Assembly (NCBI RefSeq): GCF_000183135.1
Contig: NC_014734.1
Coordinates: forward strand, 2,542,001-2,606,000
Direction: 5' to 3'
DNA length: 64,000 bases
DNA from: Paludibacter propionicigenes WB4
Lineage (GTDB): Bacteria > Bacteroidota > Bacteroidia > Bacteroidales > Paludibacteraceae
In this document: piece by piece, positions 16,998 to 26,400 of the stretch
How the letters are laid out: every line of letters starts with the position of its first letter
How positions within the stretch are numbered: position 1 is the first letter of the stretch
Position numbers and translations under genes: made by a program
The notes under the pieces: generated by a model
What the model was told of the DNA's origin: nothing
Databases searched by the model: none
Seen by the model: only the letters and a program-made list of their open reading frames with translations

Positions 16998-17279
16998 TTA
17001 TTTATACAGACAAAGATATGGGGTATCTTCGGTACATTTTACTTTGAATTTTACATCTTTTGCTACCACGAAACTTTCAAATTTTTTGTAAGTCTTCCAT
17101 TCTGTTTCGTCAGGTTGCTGAATAGTGAGTTGGCCGGAAATCACAGTCATAACTTCAACGGTACCCGTTCCGAATTCATATTCGCCTGCTGCCATTACAC
17201 CTACTGTTGCAGTTCCTTCATTTGATTCCAACCCGATAGAAACCACTTTTCCATCAAAGTATTGATTTGTTTTAAACAT
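16998..17279 (-). CDS. ppnP: Pyrimidine/purine nucleoside phosphorylase PpnP
   Basis: This 93-residue protein is the size of the PpnP/YaiE (formerly DUF1255) family, a small cupin that splits nucleosides with phosphate to base and ribose-1-phosphate. Matching features are the start MFKTNQYFDGKVVSIG, the central GVMAAGEYEFGTGTVEVMTVISG, and the end FKVKCTEDTPYLCLYK. It is a nucleotide-salvage enzyme of the cytoplasm, apparently monocistronic with its own terminator. Confidence 0.92.
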   Translation of the reverse strand: MFKTNQYFDGKVVSIGLESNEGTATVGVMAAGEYEFGTGTVEVMTVISGQLTIQQPDETEWKTYKKFESFVVAKDVKFKVKCTEDTPYLCLYK

Positions 17280-17443
17280 AAGATATTGCTTTTTTGTATT
17301 TATATTTTATTATTATTCACTATTGGGGTAAAAACTGTATTTTTATTGCAAAGATAGAATATTCCTCGTATATTACAAATAGTTAGCTTTCCCAAAATTA
17401 TTTCGGAATTGGATGAAGTCTTTTATTTTTGTATTTTTGCAAC

Positions 17444-17833
17444 ATGAGACGCTTTCTTTCATATTGTCTGGTTGCGGTCACTTTGTTTATCGGAGTGACT
17501 TATACTTTCACATCATTCCGGAAGGGTTTCGAAACTAATGTTTCTGGGCACAATCAGAAAGCATTACCGACTGATCAAGAGCGATTTACTTTGTCGGCAG
17601 CAGACATTCTTTTGTCGGTTGGAGTAGGCAATGAGCAGGTTCGTATTTCCAATGCTTTTCAGCAAATTACTAATCGTGTTTTATCTTCTTCTGCCAATAC
17701 ATTGCGGCTAATCCGTTCTGCTCAGTTGATACATCTCCGGATTTCAACCGGATATACGCTTTTTCTGCTGAAATCATCTTTTAAACAGTTGGATGGGTAT
17801 TATCTGTACCATCTCCGAAAACTCCTGATTTGA
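17444..17833 (+). CDS. Hypothetical secreted or membrane-anchored small protein
   Basis: I do not recognise this 129-residue protein. It starts with a signal-like segment (MRRFLSYCLVAVTLFIGVTYTF) and the rest is Ser/Leu/Arg-rich. There is no Cys motif beyond the leader. The ATG at 17444 is preceded by TATTTTTG at 17432-17439, a match to the -7 promoter element. If that element is used, the mRNA would be nearly leaderless. A TTG at 17429 is a less likely start. The gene is divergent from ppnP. Confidence 0.5.
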   Translation: MRRFLSYCLVAVTLFIGVTYTFTSFRKGFETNVSGHNQKALPTDQERFTLSAADILLSVGVGNEQVRISNAFQQITNRVLSSSANTLRLIRSAQLIHLRISTGYTLFLLKSSFKQLDGYYLYHLRKLLI

Positions 17834-17949
17834 TTCTCAAACTTTCAATGCTCTGATTTCTGAGCAAAAAATTTCCTTTTTTCAATTAAAAATTACTATA
17901 AACAATGGTGAATATACCTGTTATGTTCGCTTTGAATTATTATATCCTC

Positions 17950-18477
17950 ATGGAAAATAAAAAATCAATTACACATGTTCTGGAGAACATGGACAAAAAT
18001 ACTTTGTATAAACAAAAGTCTTCTTTCGTTTGGTCTTTATCGCTAATCGTTCTTGGAGTTGTATCTTTTAGTATTTACACCTCTTTCGATTGGAAAACTA
18101 GCGATGCTCTGCCTCATTTCCTTTTTATATTGGGCTCGGTGTTTTTAATCATTGGTGTTTTAATGTTCTTTTTTAGGAAAGATCATTATTACTCAGCAGT
18201 GAGTGGTCAGAAACTGAAACTTACGCAGATTTATTTTCAACCGGGCGAACAGAATAAGCTGGTTAATCTGATGGCTGAAAGTCGGATAGATGAAGTAAAA
18301 AATCTAAAAACTTCGGTGAGCGATGGGTTGAAATTATCGGTAATGGCAACTCCGGACGGAAATATATGCCTTTCACAAGTGATAGCTTACCTGGGGTCGG
18401 AATATGTAAATATTACTGACGTAAAAAACCATTCCCAAGCTGAAGCCGTGATGCTGGCTTCAATAAAGTCAAAGTAA
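17950..18477 (+). CDS. Hypothetical protein with two membrane helices
   Basis: This 175-residue protein has an N-terminal cytoplasmic stretch of about 25 residues, two adjacent transmembrane helices (FVWSLSLIVLGVVSFSIYTS and FLFILGSVFLIIGVLMFFF) and a soluble C-terminal domain of about 105 residues. That domain has no motif I know. I prefer the ATG at 17950 (MENKKSITHVLENMDK). An in-frame ATG at 17905 would add 15 hydrophobic residues. It stands alone, with a long perfect hairpin after the stop. Confidence 0.65.
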   Translation: MENKKSITHVLENMDKNTLYKQKSSFVWSLSLIVLGVVSFSIYTSFDWKTSDALPHFLFILGSVFLIIGVLMFFFRKDHYYSAVSGQKLKLTQIYFQPGEQNKLVNLMAESRIDEVKNLKTSVSDGLKLSVMATPDGNICLSQVIAYLGSEYVNITDVKNHSQAEAVMLASIKSK

Positions 18478-18495
18478 GAATCCTGTAAAGTCAGC

Positions 18496-18545
18496 TGCAT
18501 TAAAAGAAGAAATTATAAAACGGTTTCTTCTTTTAATGCATTTCT
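18496..18545 (+). terminator. Terminator hairpin
   Basis: TGCATTAAAAGAAGAAA (18496-18512) pairs with TTTCTTCTTTTAATGCA (18524-18540), followed by TTTCTT. Confidence 0.75.
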
Positions 18546-18657
18546 TATACTTTAGCTGTATTTCATTTCGAGGCAATTTACTACTTTTGTTTTTAAATCA
18601 ATTTTTATATCTCTAAGTTAGAGAATTTATGTTTTTTATTATTGTAGTATATTGTAT

Positions 18658-19482
18658 ATGAAAAAATTACATCTTATTTTAGTTGCGTTATTTTTCTGTG
18701 TTGTTGGTTTCTCTAGAAATCAGGTAGATACCATTTCAGTCTTCTCGACAAAGATGAAGAAAGAAATAAGAAACGTAGTGATTGTACCTGAGAACTATAA
18801 CGTGAAAAAGCGATACCCTGTAGTATATCTATTGCATGGCTACAGTGATAATTATGCAAAGTGGATTAATACGGTCCCTTCTATCAAGGCACTTGCCAAT
18901 AAGCACCAGTTTATTCTGGTTTGCCCCGATGGAGGTTATAGCAGTTGGTATATGGATAGTCCCATTGATTCAACATACCAATACGAAAGCTTTATTACTA
19001 AAGATTTGTTGAGCTACATTGATACACATTATTCCACCATAGCCGAACGTTCGCAACGAGCTATTACGGGGCTGAGCATGGGTGGTCATGGGGCATTGTA
19101 CATTGCCATTCGCAACAAAGATTTATTCGCCAATGCCGGAAGTATGAGTGGTGGTGTTGATTTACGAAGCTCAACCAAACTTTTTGACATCGCTAAACGT
19201 ATTGGAAACATAGAAACTAACGCTACTGAGTGGGATAACAGATCGGTCATAAATATGGTAAATTCGCTCAAGAACGATGAGTTGAACCTGATAATTGATT
19301 GCGGAGTTTCAGATATTTTTTATCAGATTAATGCAGCTCTGCATCGTCGGTTAATGAACTTAGGCATTAACCACGATTATATTGAACGACCCGGTGAGCA
19401 TGATTGGTCTTATTGGACTAATTCCATCCAATATCAGTTATTGTTTTTCGAACGAAATTTTGAAAAAGCTAAAAAGAAATAA
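18658..19482 (+). CDS. Secreted alpha/beta-hydrolase esterase (esterase D / CE1 type)
   Basis: This 274-residue protein has a signal peptide (MKKLHLILVALFFCVVGFS) and an alpha/beta-hydrolase fold: oxyanion-side LLHGYSDN, nucleophile elbow GLSMGG (Ser140), Asp in CGVSD, and His in GEHDW. The layout matches the putative-esterase family that includes acetyl-xylan and feruloyl esterases, so deacylation of plant polysaccharides is possible. Substrate assignment is inference. The start is the ATG at 18658; a TTG at 18652 is in frame. Confidence 0.85.
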   Translation: MKKLHLILVALFFCVVGFSRNQVDTISVFSTKMKKEIRNVVIVPENYNVKKRYPVVYLLHGYSDNYAKWINTVPSIKALANKHQFILVCPDGGYSSWYMDSPIDSTYQYESFITKDLLSYIDTHYSTIAERSQRAITGLSMGGHGALYIAIRNKDLFANAGSMSGGVDLRSSTKLFDIAKRIGNIETNATEWDNRSVINMVNSLKNDELNLIIDCGVSDIFYQINAALHRRLMNLGINHDYIERPGEHDWSYWTNSIQYQLLFFERNFEKAKKK

Positions 19483-19515
19483 GCCATCTTCTATATGGTT
19501 GATTCTCTCTTATTT

Positions 19516-19549
19516 AACCCGCAGCATGTTATTTGTTGCGGGTTTTTCT
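19516..19549 (+). terminator. Terminator of the esterase gene
   Basis: AACCCGCA (19516-19523) pairs with TGCGGGTT (19537-19544), then TTTCTTTT. Confidence 0.85.
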
Positions 19550-19764
19550 TTTCAATGAAAAGCCATTTAACCATAAATAAAGTATTTTCATACAATCAAT
19601 CGTAATTGAAATATTTATTAAATAAATCGTCCGAAATATCAATATATCAGCAAATATCAAAGAGTAACTACAGTAGAACAGGTGTTGATCAAACTTAATA
19701 ATTGCATATTTATTACAATATGAAGAATTTTATACAGGAATAAAGAAAAATTTCTTTAATTCCT

Positions 19765-19794
19765 TTTGTGCTACAAAAAAAAAGATTACTTTTG
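19765..19794 (+). promoter_or_regulatory. Promoter of pckA
   Basis: TTTG at 19765-19768, an 18-base spacer and TACTTTTG at 19787-19794 match the Bacteroidota TTTG/TAnnTTTG promoter. Transcription would start near 19800, giving a leader of about 60 bases. The remainder of the 380-base gap is AT-rich and holds nothing else I can support. Confidence 0.75.
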
Positions 19795-19862
19795 TGATTG
19801 AAAAAAAGATTCTGATTTAGCGAGATAGTAAAAACAATTATAGATCACTTAATTTAAAAAAA

Positions 19863-21458
19863 ATGGCAAACTTGGATTTAAGCAAGTACGGGATTTCAGG
19901 AAATTTTGAAATTCTGCACAACCCAACTTACGAAGAATTGTTTCAGGCAGAAATCGATCCTGCAAACGAAGGTTTTGAAAAAGGAGTGTTAACAACAACA
20001 GGTGCGGTATCCGTTGATACAGGTAAATTTACAGGTCGTTCTCCTAAGGATAAATTCTTTGTAAAAGATGCAGTAACCGATGAGCACTTGTGGTGGGATG
20101 GAACTATTAACCGCCCTACTACTCCTGAAGTATTTGCGCACTGTAAAGATCTTGTAACAAAACAACTTTCTACTGCAAAAAAATTGTATGTAGTTGATAC
20201 ATTCTGCGGAACTAACGAAGATACTCGCCTGAAAGTACGTTTCGTTATGGAAGTAGCATGGCAGGCTCACTTTGTGACTAACATGTTTATCCGTCCTTCT
20301 CACTACGAATTGGCTAACTACGGTGAACCAGATTTCGTATGTTTGAACGGTTCTAAAACTTCAAATCCTAACTGGAAAGAACAAGGATTGAACTCTGAAG
20401 TATTTACATTGTTCAACCTGACTGAAAGAATGCAGGTAATCGGTGGTACCTGGTACGGTGGTGAAATGAAGAAAGGTATTTTTGCGCTGCAAAACTACTA
20501 CTTGCCATTGCGTGGAATCGCTTCTATGCACTGTTCTGCTAACGTTGGTAAAGATGGTGATGTAGCTATCTTCTTCGGTTTGTCAGGAACTGGTAAAACT
20601 ACTCTTTCTGCAGACCCAAAACGTTACCTGATTGGTGATGACGAACATGGTTGGGACGATCACGGAGTGTTCAACTACGAAGGTGGTTGCTATGCTAAAG
20701 TAATCGATTTGGAAAAAGACAAAGAACCAGATATCTGGAGAGCTATCCGTCGTGATGCTTTGTTGGAAAACGTAACTGTAGGTGCTGATGGTACTCCTGA
20801 TTATTCAGCTGCTGCGTCTAAAACAGAAAACACCCGTGTTTCTTACCCTATTTATCATATCAACAAAATCGTTTCTCCTTCACGTGCAGGACACGCAAAG
20901 AAAATTATTTACCTGTCGGCTGATGCATTTGGTGTATTGCCTCCGGTATCTATTTTGGACGAAAAATCAGCTCAATATCACTTCCTTTCAGGCTTTACTT
21001 CAAAATTAGCCGGAACAGAACGTGGTATCACTGAACCGGTTCCTTCTTTCTCGCCTGCATTTGGTGAAGCTTTCTTGACTTTGCACCCAACAATGTATGC
21101 TAAGACATTGATTGGCAAGGCTAAAGAACACAACGCTAAAGTTTATTTGGTAAACACTGGCTGGAACGGAACAGGAAAACGTATTTCGTTGAAAAACACT
21201 CGTGCTATCATCGATGCTATCATTGATGGTTCAATCGAAAATGCTCCAACAGTACACGTTCCAATTTTGAATCTGGTAGCTCCAACTGCTTTGAACAATG
21301 TTGATTCAAACATCCTTGATCCACGTGATACTTATGCAGATGTTGCAGAATGGGAAACTAAAGCAAAATCACTTGCTGCTAAATACATCAAGAACTTCGA
21401 ACAATACTGTGACAACGACGATGCGAAAGCATTGATTCCTTCAGGTCCACAATTGTAA
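19863..21458 (+). CDS. pckA: Phosphoenolpyruvate carboxykinase (ATP)
   Basis: This 531-residue enzyme interconverts oxaloacetate plus ATP with phosphoenolpyruvate, CO2 and ADP. In fermenting Bacteroidales it often runs in the carboxylating direction toward succinate or propionate. Visible signatures are the P-loop [11 protein letters not shown] (239-249), the metal-binding GDDEHGWD (258-265), and the substrate-binding TGRSPKDKF region near residue 57. Length is typical. It is monocistronic, with a clear promoter and terminator. Confidence 0.97.
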   Translation: MANLDLSKYGISGNFEILHNPTYEELFQAEIDPANEGFEKGVLTTTGAVSVDTGKFTGRSPKDKFFVKDAVTDEHLWWDGTINRPTTPEVFAHCKDLVTKQLSTAKKLYVVDTFCGTNEDTRLKVRFVMEVAWQAHFVTNMFIRPSHYELANYGEPDFVCLNGSKTSNPNWKEQGLNSEVFTLFNLTERMQVIGGTWYGGEMKKGIFALQNYYLPLRGIASMHCSANVGKDGDVAIFFGLSGTGKTTLSADPKRYLIGDDEHGWDDHGVFNYEGGCYAKVIDLEKDKEPDIWRAIRRDALLENVTVGADGTPDYSAAASKTENTRVSYPIYHINKIVSPSRAGHAKKIIYLSADAFGVLPPVSILDEKSAQYHFLSGFTSKLAGTERGITEPVPSFSPAFGEAFLTLHPTMYAKTLIGKAKEHNAKVYLVNTGWNGTGKRISLKNTRAIIDAIIDGSIENAPTVHVPILNLVAPTALNNVDSNILDPRDTYADVAEWETKAKSLAAKYIKNFEQYCDNDDAKALIPSGPQL

Positions 21459-21513
21459 TCAGAAGTAAGACGTAAGAAAGTAAGAGCTAAGTACTTTTGC
21501 TGATAATAATAGA

Positions 21514-21550
21514 ATGAGCTGTTCGAATTATCGAACAGCTCATTTTTTTC
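21514..21550 (+). terminator. Terminator of pckA
   Basis: ATGAGCTGTTCGA (21514-21526) pairs with TCGAACAGCTCAT (21531-21543), then a run of T. The 390-base gap to the next gene holds only this and the opposing terminator at 21791. Confidence 0.92.
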
Positions 21551-21790
21551 GTATAAAGTTCCAAGCTAAATCCCATCTAATCTCTGAGTGCTTATGTTCT
21601 GATTTCTATGCCATTAAATATATACTGACTCGGATAAGCATGTGCTGAATAAGGGGAAATATTGATTTTTATTTGAAGTATTGTAAACTATTTTGAATTT
21701 AAAACTGTTTTGTGAGTATTGATAGAATAAAATAGATTTGATAATTCACAATTATGCCATAGCTTTTTGATAAAGTTAGATAATAAAAAA

Positions 21791-21816
21791 CAGACCGGTT
21801 CGTGAGAATCGGTCTG
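21791..21816 (-). terminator. Terminator of the sigma-factor operon
   Basis: CAGACCG (21791-21797) pairs with CGGTCTG (21810-21816). On the minus strand it is followed by six T. Confidence 0.85.
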
Positions 21817-21847
21817 TTTGATTATAGGAGCATGAAGAAAGCCTATT

Positions 21848-22225
21848 TTATTTCATCTTTTTCATCATCCACTTACGGCGAATCCAATAATCAAGCCCGA
21901 TAAGAATAAGGCTCAAAAAAGCTATGTAGAAACTAAATGCATACATCGATTTAGACTCAGACGATAAATGTACTTTCGGAAACTTGGGAAGTTCAAATGT
22001 AAAGTTCCACGGAATGTAGGTGAGGAACACGTAAACGGCCAATCCTATTAATGCCAGCGAAGCCCCCGAGATAAGGCAGATGCCCAGCACATACTCCCGT
22101 TTTTTCTTTCGTTCTACGGCGCGATACACTTCCGCCATCAGGCGCGAATTAAAGTCCGCAGAGAGTCGGGGGCTTTCGGTCGATTGAAGTGCTTTTCTGA
22201 TTGCTTTATCGTTGTTCATTTTCAT
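21848..22225 (-). CDS. Small membrane protein coupled to an ECF sigma factor (possible anti-sigma)
   Basis: This 125-residue protein has a cytoplasmic N-terminus of about 45 residues (DKAIRKALQSTESPRLSADFNSRLMAEVYRAVERKKK) and two transmembrane helices (VLGICLISGASLALIGLAV and FSFYIAFLSLILIGLDYW). It ends in a basic tail. Its start overlaps the end of the sigma gene by 20 bases, implying translational coupling. The position and layout suggest a membrane anti-sigma factor, but it lacks a recognisable zinc-binding anti-sigma motif, so the role is inferred from context. Confidence 0.75.
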   Translation of the reverse strand: MKMNNDKAIRKALQSTESPRLSADFNSRLMAEVYRAVERKKKREYVLGICLISGASLALIGLAVYVFLTYIPWNFTFELPKFPKVHLSSESKSMYAFSFYIAFLSLILIGLDYWIRRKWMMKKMK

Positions 22226-22772
22226 TTCCTTTCGTCATTAATACATATAATTTCTTTCTCACTCTGTGAAGTTTCACCTTCACATTCTCCGGAGTCAGAT
22301 CCAACACCCGAGCCAGTTCTGCCACCGATTTATCTTCCGTATAAAAAAGCGTTATCAGCGTTTTTTCTTCTACATTGAGTTTCGTTATGGCTTCTTCCAG
22401 CTTTTGTAATCTGATCTCATTCTCATCCCCATCGAAAAAAGTTTCTATTGCCTCGTCAGGAACGCTTTCCATCATTACTTCATCCACCATCGGAAACTCC
22501 ATTTTTCGCTTCCTGGTGGCCGAAATAGCCGTGTTATAAGCTATCCTGAACAACCAGGTAGAGAAACTGCAATCGCCTTTGAAACTGTCCAGTTTTTTGA
22601 ACGCTTTCAGAAAACTATCCTGCGTCAGTTCCTCGGCATCTTCATTGGTCTGTACTATACGAACAATCAACGAGTAGATAGAGTTGCTGTACGAGTTGAC
22701 GAAATGCGAATATAAATTCGTTTCGCCGGCAAGTATACGCACTATGTAGTTTATCTCGTCCTGATTATTCAT
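22206..22772 (-). CDS. RNA polymerase ECF sigma factor
   Basis: This 188-residue sigma-70 family protein has region 2 (NEDAEELTQDSFLKAFKKL... FSTWLFRIAYNTAISATRKRK) and region 4 (SVAELARVLDLTPENVKVKLHRVRKKL) joined by an acidic linker. It should direct RNA polymerase to a stress or envelope regulon. I take the ATG at 22772 (MNNQDEINYIV); an upstream ATG at 22790 adds six residues. A divergent DUF6249-like gene starts 143 bases away, so the intergenic stretch may carry an autoregulated promoter. Confidence 0.92.
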   Translation of the reverse strand: MNNQDEINYIVRILAGETNLYSHFVNSYSNSIYSLIVRIVQTNEDAEELTQDSFLKAFKKLDSFKGDCSFSTWLFRIAYNTAISATRKRKMEFPMVDEVMMESVPDEAIETFFDGDENEIRLQKLEEAITKLNVEEKTLITLFYTEDKSVAELARVLDLTPENVKVKLHRVRKKLYVLMTKGNENEQR

Positions 22773-22914
22773 ATATTGTATAAGACGCACATGTTCCGTT
22801 TTGGTTACAGATTCTTTTCAGACAAAATAAAAAAGAAGGAGATGTGTAACCATTTTCGGGTTGCTGCGTCAAACACTACAAAGAACGAAATTATTTATTT
22901 AAAAACAAAAGATT

Positions 22915-23328
22915 ATGATGGACTTTATTACTATTCCATTGGTTGTTGGAATGATAACCCTTGGCATTTACAAATTGTTTGATTTGTTCGTACGCAAAAA
23001 AGAGCGTCTGGCAATTATCGAAAAAATCGGTGACAAATTTGATTCTTCCATGATTGAAAACAAGTTTTCATTTCCTCTTAATTTTAAATTTGAAGGAGGA
23101 TTTGGTACACTAAAGGTTGCTTGTTTGTTGCTTGGTGTTGGACTGGGATTACTTGTGGGGTATTTTATTTGTTATGGCACTATACCGGGCTACTATAATA
23201 ACGGCGATTATTCTTATCGCACATCCGAAGTTATCTATGGTGCATCTACTTTATTATTTGGTGGTCTGGGTTTATTGATTGCCTTTTTGATTGAAATGAA
23301 ATATCGAAAAGATAAAAAAGAGCATTAA
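22915..23328 (+). CDS. DUF6249-like membrane protein
   Basis: This 137-residue protein has an N-terminal transmembrane helix (FITIPLVVGMITLGIYKLF), a cytoplasmic loop (RKKERLAIIEKIGDKF) and two further helices (VACLLLGVGLGLLVGYFIC and ASTLLFGGLGLLIAFLIEM). The pattern of helix, KKERLAIIEKG-like loop and two helices resembles the DUF6249 family. Such genes commonly neighbour ECF sigma factors in this phylum. The function is unknown. Confidence 0.7.
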   Translation: MMDFITIPLVVGMITLGIYKLFDLFVRKKERLAIIEKIGDKFDSSMIENKFSFPLNFKFEGGFGTLKVACLLLGVGLGLLVGYFICYGTIPGYYNNGDYSYRTSEVIYGASTLLFGGLGLLIAFLIEMKYRKDKKEH

Positions 23329-23349
23329 AACTCATAACTTGACTATAGA

Positions 23350-23386
23350 ATGAGCTGTTTGATGAATTTCAGACAGCTCATTTCTT
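23350..23386 (+). terminator. Terminator hairpin
   Basis: ATGAGCTGT near 23350 pairs with ACAGCTCAT ending at 23381, followed by TTCTTATTT. Confidence 0.75.
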
Positions 23387-23420
23387 ATTTACAATACTTA
23401 AGTGGATGTAACTTAATAAA

Positions 23421-23450
23421 AAAGCTGCTTCAAATTCTTGAAGCAGCTTT
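23421..23450 (-). terminator. Terminator of the BspA/FN3-like surface protein gene
   Basis: AAAGCTGCTTCAA (23421-23433) pairs with TTGAAGCAGCTTT (23438-23450), with A-rich sequence (T on the minus strand) beyond. Confidence 0.85.
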
Positions 23451-23478
23451 TCGTTGTACTATTTGTCAAACGAATGTT

Positions 23479-26400
23479 TTAATCTTTCACAATCTTCTTT
23501 TCTATAGTTCCGTCTTTTGTAGTTACTCTTACAATGTAAATACCCTTTGGCAAAGTGCTCACCGAAACTAATTCATCATTTGCAATCTTTTTATTTATAA
23601 GCTGCCGGCCACTTAAATCACTCAATGTAAAGATAGCTACTCCATCCAAATTTTTAATTTGCAACTCATCAATAGCCGGATTTGGATAAAGAGTGATAGA
23701 ACTTATTTTCTCGTCGGATAATCCGGTAGTCACCGTTACAAAAGTCAAATCATCACCATAAACAGTTCCCACACTATTGGTAGCATATGCTCTGAAATGA
23801 TATGTTACACCCGGCGTTAAGCCTGTAATAGACGATGAGAATATACCTGCACCAGTACCATCAGTGGTTATATTGTCGGCTGTAGTTGGATTAATAGTCC
23901 TACTCCAGCAAATCCCACGATAAGTAACAGATGAGGAACCTTGATTTGTAACGTTACCACCTACTGTTGCGCTTGTTGTACTGATACTAGCTGCAGACCT
24001 AGTGCTTACCGCAGGCAATGTGCCTAGAGTTGAAAAAATCTTGTCAGAACCATAAGATGTTCCAGAATTATTTGTTGCATAAGCTCTGTAATGATAGGTG
24101 ACGCCAGAACTTAGTCCTGATATTGAACTTGTGAACACTCCAAAACCTGTACCATCAGTGGTTTTGTTATCAGCTATGGTTGGATTAGCATTTGTGCTCC
24201 AGCAAACACCGCTAGCTATAATTGAAGAAGTTCCAAAACTTGTGATGTTTCCACCTGATATCGCTGTTGTTTTAGTTATAGAACTAGCTTCAGTAGTAGA
24301 AACAGTTGGAGGAGTTCCTACAGTGGTAAATGTCAAATCTGTACCGTAGGCAGTACCTACATCACTTGTGGCATATGCTCTGACATGATAAACCTGACCT
24401 GGCGAAAGATTGCTAATATTGCTTGTAAATGTTCCTAAACCTGCTCCATCAGTAGTTTTTGAACCTGCAATTGTTGGAAAAGCATCAAAACTCCAACAAA
24501 CTCCGCGAGCTGTAACCGCTGAAGTACCTTCGGTTGAAACATTACCTCCTGTAACAATGGTGGTTGCTGTTATTGAACTAGCGTTATCTGTTTCAACAAT
24601 GGCAGGAAAGCCTTCCACTATTTTTGGAACATCTTTCCACTGATCTGCAGCTAGGTAATCAGTTTTTGAACCTACAGGAACGTATAAAGTCCATTTAGTA
24701 TTATTCATACCTCCAAATGCAAAAGGATTAGCTAAACTAAGAGGAATAGCCCTAGCTGAAGAGATAGATGCCAAATTCCAACAATCTACGAAAGCCCCAG
24801 ATCCTATCGATGAAACTGAACTCCCAATTACAACACTTGTAAGACTTGTGCTGCCACTGAATGCATAATTTCGAATTGAAGTAACCGTATTGGGAATTGT
24901 GTAATTTCCTTTTTTCCCTGCCGGGGATATAATTAATGCTGATTGATTTTTATTAAAAAGACAACCATTCAATGTTGAGAAATTCATATTACCCGGATCA
25001 ACGACAAATTCTGTCAAGCTCCGGCAATTACCAAAAGCATTTTCTACAATGGTAGTCAAAGAAGCTGGAATACTTACACTAGTAACTGAACTATATTGAA
25101 AAGCTTTATCACCGATTGTGCTTACAGTAACAGGTATAGCATAAGTAGTAGTATTGGCGTTTTTTGGAAATAGAATTAATGTGGTTTTATCTTTATTAAA
25201 TAATACACCATCAACATAAGAAAAATTCTGATTGTTTGAGTCAACAATATACTCTTTCACTGCCCACTCATTTCCAAAACTTTCACTTCCTATTGTGCTT
25301 AATGATGCTGGTAGTGTTACAGTCGTAAGTTTAGAACACATAAATAAGGCAGCATTTCCAATGCTTGTAACCGAAGTGCCAAGCATTAAGTTGTTAATAT
25401 TAGAGCATCCCCAAAAAGACGAGGATCCTATCGAAGTTACAGAATTAGGTATTATGATGTTAGTCAAACCAGTACAGTTTTGAAAAGCCATACTGCCTAT
25501 TGATGTAATTGAATTGGGCAGGTTAATACTCTTTAAGTGAGCTTTTCCTGTTCCATCTGTAAAACAGAAAGAAGATTTTGGCAGTTCATTAGCAGGATAA
25601 TCAATACTTGAGTTAATTGTGCCATCACCTCCACTGTAGGCAGTAATATTCACGGCAATAATATCTAAAACTTCAAGATTGACGAGTTCGTCACGTAAAA
25701 ATTTCACATCTCTGGCATCAATGGTTCCGGTTAGCGTCAGATTAGTTATCGATGTTTTGTCTCCGGTAGAAATCAACGTATTTAATGTTCCTGCTGTAGG
25801 AACATTAACGGTAATTGTTGGATCGGCAATGATGGTAGTCAGGGTTAAATCCTCGCCATAGGCTGTACCTACAGCACTGGTAGCATAAGCCCGGATGTGA
25901 TAGGTCGTATTAGATTTTAATCCTGTAATTGAACATATATATTTATCTGAACCACTTCCCAGAGAGTTGGCATTTGCTAATATCGGATTAGCATTGAGAC
26001 TCCAACAAACACCCCGGGTAATAATTGGCGATGTGCCTGCACTTGTTACTTCGCCTCCGGCAGTAGCAGTAGTTGATGTCACAAAGCTAGCCGCAGTAGT
26101 TGTAACTGTTGGCAATGTCCCTAAAGTTTCAAATGTCAAATCAGCACCATACGATGTTCCAACAGCACTGGTGGCATAAGCCCGAATATGATAAGTAACA
26201 CCTGAAGTTAAACTGGTAATAGCGCTTGTAAAAGTACCCGCACCATCTGCATCAGTAGTTTTAGCATCCGCAATGGTGGGACTAGCTGAAGTACTCCAAC
26301 AAACACCACGAGATGTAACCGGAGAAGTTCCGGCACTTGTTACTTCACCACCAGCAGTGGCCGTTGTTTTTGTAATTGCGGTTGCTATTGTTGTTGTAAC

